From positions 1 to 64,000 of the forward strand of contig JACKCG010000010.1 of the NCBI GenBank assembly GCA_020634135.1: DNA of 64,000 bases, read 5' to 3'. Shown here piece by piece: positions 26,293 to 35,505 of this stretch (position 1 is the first letter of the stretch; the number at the start of each line of letters is the position of its first letter). This stretch comes from Anaerolineaceae bacterium (lineage in GTDB: Bacteria > Chloroflexota > Anaerolineae > Aggregatilineales > Phototrophicaceae). The translations under genes were made by a program, and so were the position numbers. The notes under the pieces were generated by a model. That model saw nothing but the letters and a program-made list of their open reading frames with translations, was not told the DNA's origin and made no database searches.

Positions 26293-29280
26293 ATGTCTTT
26301 TGAACAGTTAGTGAGGAGCGAAGTCGCGCATTTGGAGGGGCGTAAACTGCTACAAGCTGGCGTTACCCAACTGCTCGGCGTAACGGACGCAGTAGCGGCG
26401 GTTTTACAGGCCGAGCTGCGTATCACCAGTATTTATGACCTTGGGGCATCGGCGCTGTTCAATATGGCACGCAGCCTGGTGGATGCCAGCACCGTTATTG
26501 AGACGGAAGCCCTTAACCATCGCTTTGTTTCCCGCGATGCGTTCTGGCTTGACCCGGATGCGGTGAGCCTGGATACCATTGGCACTGAAAAAGTCACCCA
26601 GATCGTTTTTGACCCCCGCAACCGGGATAACAGCGACGCTATCGCCGGGCGCATCGCCAAAGCCTTGCATACCCCGACGATTGGCGACCTGGCCTTATGG
26701 CCGCCCTTCCAGAATGCCAGGCACATCCTCATGACCACCTTTAACGCGGCGGCGCTGACCGAAGACGACCCGGAAGCCCCGACGGATCTCATCCCCCGCA
26801 CCGGCAATTACGCCACAGAGCGCGTGTATTACTTCAGCGCCTTTATGACGCGCATGGATGACCCTGGCAAAAACGTCGTTGACCTGAGCAGCCAGGACGC
26901 GGCGATTGACCTCAACAACGCCGACGATATGCTCTATTCCCGCCCGGCGGAAGGGGTGTTCCTCAAAACCGAGCAGGCCTGGTATGCCCAGGGCGTCACG
27001 CTCGGTCAGCTTCTCCATAGTCTGGCGTTAGCCCCCGGCGAGAGCACGAAGATCGCTATGGTGGACTGGATGCGGCGCACCTCCTCAAAAGGCCAGGAGA
27101 AAATTGATGAGGGAGAGTCTCAATCCACCTGGACGCAGCAGAACCGCTCGATTTCGGAGATCACCAACGCGATTGCCAATGAAACCCAATACGGGGAGTC
27201 ATCGTCTTCCAGCGAGAGTGATTCCTGGCAAAAAGGGACGACAGTGGCCTTCAATACGCTGTTTACCAGCGGCGGCAAGAGTTCCGGCAGGAGCGGGAAC
27301 ACCGGTTTCGCCAGCAGCGTATCCCGTACCAGCGGTACCCGCGATATTTCTACCAACACGTCGCAGAATATCGCCGCCAGCACATCGCAGCACGCCACCG
27401 CCTCGCGCAGCCACCGGGCGACAGTTGTGCGCGAGACCTTCGAGCAGGAAAACGAGAAAATCACCACCCGTGTGATTACCAACTACAACCACATGCACGC
27501 CATGTCGGTGCAATACTACGAGATGGTGCAGGCCTACCGGGTGAAAACCCGCAGTGTACACTTTGATCGGGTATTGTTCCTGCCGATGAAACCGCTGTTC
27601 TTCGATGCCGACAAGCTGCTCCGTTACCGTAATGTCCTGGCCTGGGCGGCGCCCGATCAGGCGACTCGGGACCGGATACAGAATTTCCAAAAATCGATTG
27701 TCGCTAGGCTGTCAGCACGCAATTACTCGTATCTCGCCAGGGGTGGATATGATCTGCCGTTCCCAGGTGTCAGCATTATGACGAGCAAGCTCGACCAGCC
27801 GCGCCGGGCTGATAATGGACGGTTAGCGCATATCCGGTACTGGATGCGTGCTGCCGGGTTGGTGCTGGGGCTGCGAGTCGTGAAAGTGGATGGGACTTAT
27901 GAGGATCTCCCGGTGGAGGATTTCGGAAAGGGGCAAGAAGGTTATTGGCGCTTCAACCCGGCGTTGGAATTGGATGATATTGCGGAAATCCACCTGCTTT
28001 TTAATGGGGACGCCCGTCATCATACGAAAGAAGTCACTTCGGATAGCGAGACTAATCTGACCTTTTATGTCCGTGAACCGAGCGTCAATACCTCCTATAC
28101 CCACCAGGTCAGCCTACCATCAGAACTCATTGTCACCGCAGACAGTGGTTCATCTCGCTGGGAAGTCCCCGCTGTGCCGCCCGACCCGCTTTCCGGGAAC
28201 CTGGTGGATTGCCCGGTACTGGCGATTGAAACGATGCAGACCAGTAATGACATTGTGGATCACCTCAACGACAACGCTCTGTACTACAGTCAGGCGATCT
28301 GGGCGGCAGGCGACCCGCTGCTCCTCAGCCGGGTGCTGTCGCGCTATACCTATAAAGACCCGTACCGGAGCGATACAGGTAACAGCAGGCCATTGGGCGC
28401 ATATCTCGACCCAACCCCGGTGGCGGTCACTGGCAACTATGTCGGCTTTATCTGGCACTTTGAAAATGAGGACGCCCGCCTGAAGTGGATGAAAGACAAT
28501 GAACTGGTCGAAGGCAAAGACGAGTCGGAGATCATGGTTTCGCTGCCGAGCGGCGGTGTGTTTGCCGAAGCCGTGCTGGGACGTTTCAATTCAGCGGAAA
28601 AACTCGACCTGTCGCGCTTCTGGAACTGGCAGGACTCCCCGATTCCGATACTGCCGCCGGACATCGCCCCTATCGAGGCCATATCACGGGGGAAGGACAT
28701 TGATCTGACGCCCGCGCAGTTGGGCGCGTCGCTGATTCAGATGCCGCAGTTACAGTCCATGCCCGACCCCACCGGGTTAGAGGCAGTCACTCAGGCGCTC
28801 ACCGCAGCCAATATGTTCCGCGATATGAGCGGGCAGGCTGAAACCGCCGCCGCGCTCAGCAAGAGCGTGGAAATGGCCGCATCCGCCTCGGAAGGTGGGG
28901 CACAGCAGGCGCAGAACGCCATGCAATCGCTGATGAACCACCAGCAAAGCCTGGCGCGGATTGCCAGCGATACGTTTGTCGCCAGCCGGCTGATACCGAA
29001 GGGCAGCCAGAGCGCAGCCAATCCTTCCAAGATGGGCGCACTCATCAACAGCGCCCAGCGCGCCGATGCCATGCGGCAGCGCCAGTATGCCGCCCAACCA
29101 GCGCCGCAACCAGCGGCCACACAGCCACCGGCAGGAGACGGGAATACCCCAGCCACGCCGCCCACACCGCCGCCGCTGCCGCCGGACCCGTCCACCAATC
29201 AGCCGTACACCACCGCCGCCTATAACAGCGTGATCGCTGAACTCAAGGATGTTCTGAAAAAGCGCGGCAAAGTCGAGTAA
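26293..29280 (+). CDS. Large uncharacterised protein, 995 residues
   Basis: I do not recognise this protein. ATG at 26293 has GGAG eight bases upstream. No signal peptide or membrane segment is seen. Residues about 225-265 contain LGQLLHSLALAPGESTKIAMVDW. A Ser/Thr-rich, Gly-containing helical stretch (about 270-380) follows, then EQENEKITTRVITNYNHMHAMSVQYYEMVQAYRV. A middle beta-rich part (about 500-640) resembles carbohydrate- or lipid-binding sandwiches only in composition. The tail has Ala/Gln-rich helices (about 830-915) and a Pro-rich linker (about 935-965). Neighbours give no clear context. Possible roles include a secretion-system tip, a surface-bound scaffold or a phage-tail-like part; none is supported. 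Confidence 0.8.
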   Translation: MSFEQLVRSEVAHLEGRKLLQAGVTQLLGVTDAVAAVLQAELRITSIYDLGASALFNMARSLVDASTVIETEALNHRFVSRDAFWLDPDAVSLDTIGTEKVTQIVFDPRNRDNSDAIAGRIAKALHTPTIGDLALWPPFQNARHILMTTFNAAALTEDDPEAPTDLIPRTGNYATERVYYFSAFMTRMDDPGKNVVDLSSQDAAIDLNNADDMLYSRPAEGVFLKTEQAWYAQGVTLGQLLHSLALAPGESTKIAMVDWMRRTSSKGQEKIDEGESQSTWTQQNRSISEITNAIANETQYGESSSSSESDSWQKGTTVAFNTLFTSGGKSSGRSGNTGFASSVSRTSGTRDISTNTSQNIAASTSQHATASRSHRATVVRETFEQENEKITTRVITNYNHMHAMSVQYYEMVQAYRVKTRSVHFDRVLFLPMKPLFFDADKLLRYRNVLAWAAPDQATRDRIQNFQKSIVARLSARNYSYLARGGYDLPFPGVSIMTSKLDQPRRADNGRLAHIRYWMRAAGLVLGLRVVKVDGTYEDLPVEDFGKGQEGYWRFNPALELDDIAEIHLLFNGDARHHTKEVTSDSETNLTFYVREPSVNTSYTHQVSLPSELIVTADSGSSRWEVPAVPPDPLSGNLVDCPVLAIETMQTSNDIVDHLNDNALYYSQAIWAAGDPLLLSRVLSRYTYKDPYRSDTGNSRPLGAYLDPTPVAVTGNYVGFIWHFENEDARLKWMKDNELVEGKDESEIMVSLPSGGVFAEAVLGRFNSAEKLDLSRFWNWQDSPIPILPPDIAPIEAISRGKDIDLTPAQLGASLIQMPQLQSMPDPTGLEAVTQALTAANMFRDMSGQAETAAALSKSVEMAASASEGGAQQAQNAMQSLMNHQQSLARIASDTFVASRLIPKGSQSAANPSKMGALINSAQRADAMRQRQYAAQPAPQPAATQPPAGDGNTPATPPTPPPLPPDPSTNQPYTTAAYNSVIAELKDVLKKRGKVE

Positions 29281-29725
29281 CCGATAACGATATGGGCAAG
29301 GCAGTCTGGTAGATTGCCTTGCCCAGGGCGATTGCATCAAAATGGGAATTTCAATTTGAGATACACTTCTGGCTTTTTTACCCCCTCTAAATCTCCCTCG
29401 CCAGCATGGGCGACTTGTTGGTTCTGTTTGACCAACTCCCGCCCCGTTTGCGGGGAGGGCTGGGGAGGGGTTGTCCGCCCCGTTTGCGGCGACTGAGACG
29501 GGGACGCATGTCCCCTCAAAGGAGGGTTGGGGAGGGGTCAGAAAAGGCTATTTTGTATAGAGTGAATTTGATGCGATTGCCCTGTTGCCTTGCCCGCTCA
29601 GAACCGTTATATGCTTCATTTTTGAGCGGCATACTCGCATGACTCCCCACCATCAGGCGCGGAGAAATATGCCCTTGAGTCTGGATGATAGTGCCTTCTG
29701 GCGGCCACCCAAGCATTCCAGAATG
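29281..29725. other. Intergenic gap with hairpin and G-rich repeats
   Basis: A 445-bp gap without a supported gene. A perfect 11-bp stem TGGGCAAGGCA/TGCCTTGCCCA (29293-29325) follows the large gene and may end its transcript, although no T run follows. At 29437-29540 the phrases CCCCGTTTGCGG and GAGGGNTGGGGAGGGG each occur twice, an imperfect G-rich duplication. Confidence 0.55.
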
Positions 29726-30319
29726 CTAGATCATGTTCGAGGTACGCTGCGACAGGCCGGACGCCAGGCCGGGGAGGGCTTCCAGATCGCCCATAAAATC
29801 AGCCTGCATCTGGTCAATCCGGCGCTGTAGATAGGGCGAAAAATGCCCCCGGTAGCGGGCTTGCAGTTCGGGCAGCTGCCAATCATCCCCGGTGACACGC
29901 CCCCGGCAGGCCGTCGCGCCACACGAACAAGGGAACTCGTCGTAAGGGCTGCCGTCGGTCATGGCATAGTCGTAGCAGATTTCCTCGCCCGGCGCGATGT
30001 CCCGGCGGGCAACCAGCGCGATCTGCCCGCTGAGCAGCGCGTTCGGTTCGCACGAATGGTTGATAAAATCTGCGGGTTCGGTCTGAGTTGGCACCAGGAA
30101 CAGGTCATCTTCAACCTGCACACTCCGGCTGCGCAGTACCGGCGGCAGGTCGGCCAGGTGTTCAGCAGTGACAAGTTCGCCCGCCCACATCACCAGCAGT
30201 TCACCGGCCTGGAGCGCTTCACGGGCGAAAACACCAAAAAAGCCTTTCTGTGGCACTGGCAGATATTCCAACTTGAGAGAAAGATACGATTTCGGTTGTT
30301 CAGGCACTGAATAGCTCAC
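29726..30319 (-). CDS. SET-domain protein (putative protein-lysine methyltransferase)
   Basis: 197 residues from a GTG at 30319 with AGGAG just upstream; a GTG at 30307 or ATG at 30400 are alternatives. KGFFGVFAREALQAGELLV opens the SET fold, FINHSCEPNA is the SAM-binding NHSxxPN motif, and APGEEICYDYAMTD holds the catalytic Tyr region. A post-SET Cys cluster CSCGATACRG could bind zinc. All parts of an active lysine methyltransferase are present. Bacterial SET proteins are uncommon and their targets mostly unknown. It lies downstream of, and parallel to, the CpaF-type gene. Confidence 0.87.
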   Translation of the reverse strand: MSYSVPEQPKSYLSLKLEYLPVPQKGFFGVFAREALQAGELLVMWAGELVTAEHLADLPPVLRSRSVQVEDDLFLVPTQTEPADFINHSCEPNALLSGQIALVARRDIAPGEEICYDYAMTDGSPYDEFPCSCGATACRGRVTGDDWQLPELQARYRGHFSPYLQRRIDQMQADFMGDLEALPGLASGLSQRTSNMI

Positions 30320-30584
30320 TTTCTCCTGCGGGAACACGGCGGTAGAAGCCGCCACCAGACAAAGCCGCACCCACCAGAGGCAGCGGTTGGCGCAGCGCAT
30401 AATTATAGCAAGCGCAGGAAAAATGCAAATAAAGAAACTGTAAACATACGTCACCAGTTCCTTTCGCAGCGTCTTCACAACTGCAAATTGTGCGAGCGGA
30501 TTATCGGGTCTGTTTACTGAATATGAATGCGAAGGCCATCCCCCGACCTGTATGAGACAGGACGGGGGAACGTCCGCTGATCGT

Positions 30585-31754
30585 CTACCGCCGGGGAGGG
30601 ACGGGCGGCACAGGGGGAACCGGTGGCACAGGCGGGACAGCCGGCGGGGCAACAGGTGTGCCATACGGCGCGGTGAACATCTGCATCGGCAGTTCGATGC
30701 CCATATCGGCCAGGCGGCGCGTGAACAACGGCACCTGCCCGGTGGCGCCAAAATAGCCGTTCGTGCCCTGGGCGGTTCTGCCGGTCTGTACATACTGGAA
30801 GATGTCACGGATGGTAATCATGTCGCCCTGCATCCCCGTGACTTCCGCGATACTCATGATCTTGCGCGTGCCATCCGGCAGGCGCATCTGCTGCACCACC
30901 AGGTCAAGGCCGTTGGCGATGCGCTCCCGGATCGCCAGCAGCGGCATCGAAAGGCCGCTCATCGTCGCCATGACTTCCAGCCGGGTGAAGGCGTCACGCG
31001 GGCTGTTGGCATGGATGGTGAACATCGAACCGTCAAAGCCGGTGTTGATCGCTTCCAGCACGTCGGCGACTTCGGCGCTGTTCACCTCGTTAATCACAAT
31101 GCGATCCGGGCGCATTTTCATGGCCGACTGCGTGAGCTGGCGCAGGCTGATCTCGCCGCGCCCTTCCAGGTTGGCCGGGCGTGTTTCCAGGATGATGCGG
31201 TGTGGTTGGTTCAACTGTAAGCTCACGGCGTTTTCCAGGATGATGATACGCTCATCGTCGGGGATGAAGTTCGCCAGCACATTCAGCACGGTGGTTTTGC
31301 CTGAACCCGTGCCGCCGGAAACAAGGATATTCAACCGTCCCCGCACGCACGCACGCAGGAAGTCCGCCATATCCGCTGTGAGTGAACCGAAACCGATCAG
31401 GTCTTCGATAGCCAGCGGCCTGGTGAGAAATTTCCGGATGGTCAGGCTGTGGCCGGTGATCGCGATGGGATACAGGACGACATGCACCCGTGAGCCATCC
31501 GGCAAGCGACCATCCACAATCGGTGAGGACTCGTCCGCCCGCAGCCCCAGTGGCTCAAGGATTAACCGGATGATTTCCATGAGGTGGTCTTCATCGCGGA
31601 AACGGGCTTCCACCTTTTCAATCACGCCCCGCCGCTCAACATAGATGGTTTCATAGTTGTTAATCATGATTTCGGTAATTTCGCTGTCGTCCAGGAGCGT
31701 GTTCAGCGGTCCCAGGTCAAGCGTCGGATACGGGTAGTCGGATGGGGTGTTCAT
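30585..31754 (-). CDS. CpaF/TadA-type secretion ATPase, orphan
   Basis: 389 residues. N-terminal domain has LLDDSEITEIMINN and DGRLPDGSRVHVVL. Walker A is GGTGSGKTT (147-155); the Asp box ENAVSLQLNQPH and His box TIHANSPRDAFTRLE are present. The Walker B stretch reads RIVINEVNSAEV where CpaF proteins usually have GEVRG, so the Glu stays but the Gly and Arg are replaced. A Pro-rich tail (VPPVPPVPPVPPVPPRR) is added. No TadB/TadC membrane partners, pilin or prepilin peptidase lie in the window. GAGGAG precedes the ATG. Confidence 0.9.
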   Translation of the reverse strand: MNTPSDYPYPTLDLGPLNTLLDDSEITEIMINNYETIYVERRGVIEKVEARFRDEDHLMEIIRLILEPLGLRADESSPIVDGRLPDGSRVHVVLYPIAITGHSLTIRKFLTRPLAIEDLIGFGSLTADMADFLRACVRGRLNILVSGGTGSGKTTVLNVLANFIPDDERIIILENAVSLQLNQPHRIILETRPANLEGRGEISLRQLTQSAMKMRPDRIVINEVNSAEVADVLEAINTGFDGSMFTIHANSPRDAFTRLEVMATMSGLSMPLLAIRERIANGLDLVVQQMRLPDGTRKIMSIAEVTGMQGDMITIRDIFQYVQTGRTAQGTNGYFGATGQVPLFTRRLADMGIELPMQMFTAPYGTPVAPPAVPPVPPVPPVPPVPPRR

Positions 31755-31849
31755 ATGTGTGTCTCCTCGTGGTACTGCCTTGCGATTACACGCATTGTCA
31801 TACAGAAAGCGTCTGCCCGGAACAGGTGTCTGGCCGGGTACGGTACTGT

Positions 31850-32701
31850 CTATTTCAACAGGTCATCGGGCGGCTGCGCCCATCCCTGCCCCAGGGCATA
31901 GACCGCCGCTTCCGTGCGCGAATTCACGCCCAGCTTGGAGTAAATGTTATCGAGGTGAAAGTTGACCGTGCGGGCGCTGACTTCCAACACCTGGGCGATT
32001 TCCTTGTTGCTCCTGCCCGCCACCAGCAGTTGAATCACATCCATCTCGCGCGGCGTGAGTTCCACCGCCGGATTAAGCACAAACTGTAACGTGGCACTGA
32101 AGGTCTCACCGGTATGAATCGTGAACGTCCCACCCAGGCTGGCGATCTGCCGTTCCGCCGCCGCCAGCACGGTGTTTGCAGCAGGCAGGCCGTTGTCGTC
32201 AAAATACAGGGTGATGCTGTTTTCCGCTGCCGTCAGTTGGATAGTCACCTGTGAGGCGTGAGCGTGGCGAACTGCGCGGTTCATCATATCCTGCACGGCG
32301 CGGAACAGCGCCAGTTCCACAATGGATGGCAGTCGTTCGGGGATGCGTTGCAGCGCCAGCCGGACATGAACGCCGTGCGCCCGGATCATCTGGTTGGCAA
32401 GCGATTCGAGCGCCGGTTCCAGGCCTAATGTCTCCAGGGCGGCAGGGTAAAGGTTGTCCTCCAGGTCGCGGGCCTGCTGGACAGCCTGGCGTGCCAGGTT
32501 CGCCAGCACGGAAACCGCCAGCCGCGCCTGGGGATTCGCACCCATCGTCTGTTCATAGGCATTAGCCTGTGCCAGCAGCAGTTTCAGCGGGGCGATAATG
32601 TCACTTTCCAGCAGATCGGCCAGCCGCCGCCGTTCAGCTTCTACGATGGTGGTCGCATTCTCGTCCGGCGCGGGCGATATGTGGGATTCATCTCCGGTCA
32701 T
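31850..32701 (-). CDS. LuxR-type regulator with degenerate histidine-kinase-like domain
   Basis: 283 residues. The N-terminal half looks like a HisKA_3 sensor kinase: ERRRLADLLESDIIAPLKLLL aligns with the ER..HD.. dimerisation helix but lacks the phospho-accepting His. The N-box MMNRAVRHAHASQVTI is kept in part, while the G-boxes are lost (FDDNGLPAAN). The C-terminus VELTPREMDVIQLLVAGRSN, then EIAQVLEVSARTVNFHLDNI, is a complete LuxR helix-turn-helix. It should bind DNA directly and is unlikely to be a kinase. ATG at 32701 was chosen; 32728 is possible. Confidence 0.85.
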   Translation of the reverse strand: MTGDESHISPAPDENATTIVEAERRRLADLLESDIIAPLKLLLAQANAYEQTMGANPQARLAVSVLANLARQAVQQARDLEDNLYPAALETLGLEPALESLANQMIRAHGVHVRLALQRIPERLPSIVELALFRAVQDMMNRAVRHAHASQVTIQLTAAENSITLYFDDNGLPAANTVLAAAERQIASLGGTFTIHTGETFSATLQFVLNPAVELTPREMDVIQLLVAGRSNKEIAQVLEVSARTVNFHLDNIYSKLGVNSRTEAAVYALGQGWAQPPDDLLK

Positions 32702-32924
32702 GGCAATCCCTGGCATTCTGACTCTCATGCTATGCCTTATTGTCGCATAAGCCGCCCCTCCGGGGAAACCAGCGTGTGAACAGGGCAACCCTGTCTGTTT
32801 AAACAGGCCAGCCATGCCCCTGTCAGACAGCCGGATGACTCATGAGGTACATATTGGAATCGTCTGTGATGTTTCTCGCTCTGTTAACCGGATACCGTAA
32901 ACGTACAGCTCCTGATGCAGAGAT

Positions 32925-34154
32925 TCACTCAGCCTGTATGGTGCATGTTTCGACCCATGTCCACGCATCGGAACTCCCATCAGGCGTGTAAATACGTCCG
33001 CCTGGATGATCGTGAACCACCTGTATGGTGTGCATTCCCGGAGACAGCGGCGCAATCTGGAAATTCGCCTGGAAGTTGTATCCTCCGTCCGCAGGCGCAC
33101 AGTGTCCTACCGGCCCGAATCCGGCAAACGTCCCGGCGGGGACGCCATCCACCGTCACGGCGATGGATACTTCTGCTTTGGAGGCCTGAGCATCTGCAAT
33201 CGTTATCCAGCAGCCCGGCCACGTACTGACGGTGTAAGCCTGATTCGCCTCCAACTCATACACCTTGCCAGGTTCGTATGGGCAGGCTGAGGCGTCAAAA
33301 GTTGGATACGCCCCATGAGTCGATTCCGGCGGCGGATTAACAGCCGTCTCGATTGTGTTGGTCTGTACCGTGACCGGCAGACTATCTATCATACCGGCAA
33401 CACGTTTGATATTCTCTTCGGCATACGGACTGGGCGCAGTTGGCGGCCCGGATGCATCCAGATTCGCGTCAAGCGGCACACTGAGCATTTCCCCGGCCAG
33501 CACGGTCTGTGCCTCATCAAACGCCGTGACCGTCGCCTGCCCTTCGAGCAGGTTCACGTACAGCGCATCGCCCGCCGCCGCTTGCAGGAAAGCAGTAGAC
33601 CCCAACGCGATGTCCACGTTATTGACCCGGAATGCGATCTGACCCTGCCCTTTTGGCGTCTGGATCAGGATGCCGCTTTCCGGCGCTTCGGCACACTGCG
33701 AGTCGCCCATACCGCTGCTGAAATAGAACGCCTGCAGCGGTGAATACCCCTCAGCGGTTGCGTTCCGCAGATCAATATCGCCTATCAGTAGCATCGTCAC
33801 GTTCTGACCGGGCAGGGTGTCTGGCAGATTGGCTTGCAGTTTCATCAACGCCACGCCCCATTCCGGCAGCGCCTCGTCCATACCCGTCAAACGCAGCGAT
33901 TGAATATCGGCCACGTTGACCATATCGCCCGGTGTATCAAATGTCAGATTATCAACACCTTCCTGCGCCTCGACCATCAGCGTGAAGTTGCCGTAACAGG
34001 CCTGATTCCGCCCGGTCTCCCCGCACAGTGAATCCACCACCGCCAGCGCATCTGAGACAATCGCCGGGCAGGATGCAGACTCCTGCGCCAACCCTGACCC
34101 GACCCATAAACAGGTCACAAGAAAAAACAGAATATACCGTTGTCGAGCATTCAT
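32925..34154 (-). CDS. Secreted FecR-like protein
   Basis: 409 residues with signal peptide MNARQRYILFFLVTCLWVGS ending GLAQES. The middle (about 165-250) has FRVNNVDIALGSTAFLQAAAGDALYVNLLEGQATV, which fits the FecR beta-fold (lG-x-Ta...leG). The C-terminal part has Cys pairs and ends in a beta-rich domain (SPGMHTIQVVHDHPGGRIY). Probably cell-surface; function unknown. AGGGGGAT precedes the ATG. Confidence 0.7.
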   Translation of the reverse strand: MNARQRYILFFLVTCLWVGSGLAQESASCPAIVSDALAVVDSLCGETGRNQACYGNFTLMVEAQEGVDNLTFDTPGDMVNVADIQSLRLTGMDEALPEWGVALMKLQANLPDTLPGQNVTMLLIGDIDLRNATAEGYSPLQAFYFSSGMGDSQCAEAPESGILIQTPKGQGQIAFRVNNVDIALGSTAFLQAAAGDALYVNLLEGQATVTAFDEAQTVLAGEMLSVPLDANLDASGPPTAPSPYAEENIKRVAGMIDSLPVTVQTNTIETAVNPPPESTHGAYPTFDASACPYEPGKVYELEANQAYTVSTWPGCWITIADAQASKAEVSIAVTVDGVPAGTFAGFGPVGHCAPADGGYNFQANFQIAPLSPGMHTIQVVHDHPGGRIYTPDGSSDAWTWVETCTIQAE

Positions 34155-34424
34155 GCGTATCCCCCTATAAACAAAGAAACTTTATTATCGCTGGATCACA
34201 TCTCCCGCGTTTAGTGTCGTTGCGCTCGTTATATATATAGTGTACTCCCGAATATGCCATGCCCTTCGCCTGCTCTGGCCGTAGGGGATGAAGGTGCTGA
34301 ATCACAGTTGACAGGTGGTTCTTCGAGCAGCAGGCCAGCAGGGTGTCCCTGCCATCTGCCCGCCCATTGGACACCGGGCGGCAGATATGCCAGAATATGC
34401 CCCGATCAGACAGGAGGATGACTC

Positions 34425-35420
34425 ATGGAGTACGTAAACCTCGGCAAAACCGGGTTGAAGGTGTCACGCATTTGTTTGGGGATGATGACTTACGGTACAT
34501 CGCAGTGGCGGGAATGGGTGCTGGATGAGGCCGACAGTCGCCCGATTATCCAGCGGGCCGTCGAGTTGGGTGTCAATTTCTTCGATACCGCCGATATGTA
34601 CTCGTTGGGCGTGAGCGAGGAAGTCACCGGACGCGCCCTGCGCGACTTCGCCCGGCGGGATAACGTGGTGATCGCCACCAAGCTGTTCTGGCCGATGAGC
34701 GACGATGTGAATGACCGGGGGCTTTCCCGCAAGCACATCATGCAGGCGGTGGATGCTTCGCTGCGGCGGTTGCAAACCGACTACATTGACCTGTATCAGA
34801 TTCACCGCTTCGACCCGTATACGCCGATTGAGGAGACGATGGAAGCGCTGCACGATGTCGTCAAGGCGGGCAAAGCACGCTATATCGGGGCATCGAGCAT
34901 GTATGCCTGGCAGTTCGCCAAAATGCAGTACACCGCCGACCTGCACGGCTGGACGCGCTTCGTCGCCATGCAGAACCACTATAACCTGATCTACCGCGAA
35001 GAAGAGCGTGAGATGATCCCCTACTGCATAGACGCCGGGGTGGGCGTGATCCCCTGGAGTCCGCTGGCGCGCGGGCTGCTGGCGGGGACGCGCCACGCGG
35101 AAAAAGGCAAAGACCAGCAGGCAGGCAGCACAACCCGCGCCCGTACTGACCAGTACGCCCACGATATGTACTACGAAGGGAATGACTTTGAAATCGTGGA
35201 GCGGGTCGTCACGCTGGCCGTGCAGAAAGATGTGCGTCCGGCACAGGTCGCGCTGGCGTGGATGCTGCACAAGCCGGGCATCACCAGCCCGATTATCGGC
35301 GCGAGCAAGATACCCCACTTAGAGGAAGCCGCCGCCGCACTGGCTGTTAGCCTGACCGCTGAGGACATGGCCTACCTGGAAGCACCCTACCAGCCGCACC
35401 CCGTCCTGGGGCATGGATAG
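34425..35420 (+). CDS. Aldo/keto reductase
   Basis: 331-residue NAD(P)H-dependent oxidoreductase of the AKR superfamily. The catalytic tetrad can be read: Asp in FFDTADMYS, Tyr in the same motif, Lys in VVIATKLFW, His in YQIHRFDP. Cofactor-binding residues appear in GVIPWSPLARGLLAG and SPIIGASKI. It would reduce an aldehyde or ketone; the substrate is unknown. AGGAGG lies eight bases before the ATG. It is monocistronic, followed by a palindromic repeat. Confidence 0.93.
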   Translation: MEYVNLGKTGLKVSRICLGMMTYGTSQWREWVLDEADSRPIIQRAVELGVNFFDTADMYSLGVSEEVTGRALRDFARRDNVVIATKLFWPMSDDVNDRGLSRKHIMQAVDASLRRLQTDYIDLYQIHRFDPYTPIEETMEALHDVVKAGKARYIGASSMYAWQFAKMQYTADLHGWTRFVAMQNHYNLIYREEEREMIPYCIDAGVGVIPWSPLARGLLAGTRHAEKGKDQQAGSTTRARTDQYAHDMYYEGNDFEIVERVVTLAVQKDVRPAQVALAWMLHKPGITSPIIGASKIPHLEEAAAALAVSLTAEDMAYLEAPYQPHPVLGHG

Positions 35421-35456
35421 AGGCTGCTACCATAAGCCCGCGTATGAAACTGTTGA

Positions 35457-35485
35457 GTAGGGGAGGGTCTGAGACCCTCCCCTAC
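35457..35485. repeat. Near-perfect 29-bp palindrome
   Basis: GTAGGGGAGGGTCT, one central base, then AGACCCTCCCCTAC. It is the best-preserved example of the GAGGGTCT/AGACCCTC palindrome also found at 5741 and 7829. Confidence 0.85.
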
Positions 35486-35505
35486 AGGACTCCATACTGT
35501 ATTGC

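Noticed and set aside
26115..26303. 62-codon frame before the 995-residue protein
   Set aside because: Overlaps the start of a well-supported gene; no motif.
29406..29642. 78-codon frame in the gap after the 995-residue protein
   Set aside because: Made of G-rich imperfect repeats; no ribosome-binding site.
30763..31644. Plus-strand open frame opposite the CpaF-type gene
   Set aside because: The minus strand has Walker motifs over the same bases; the plus frame has no motif.
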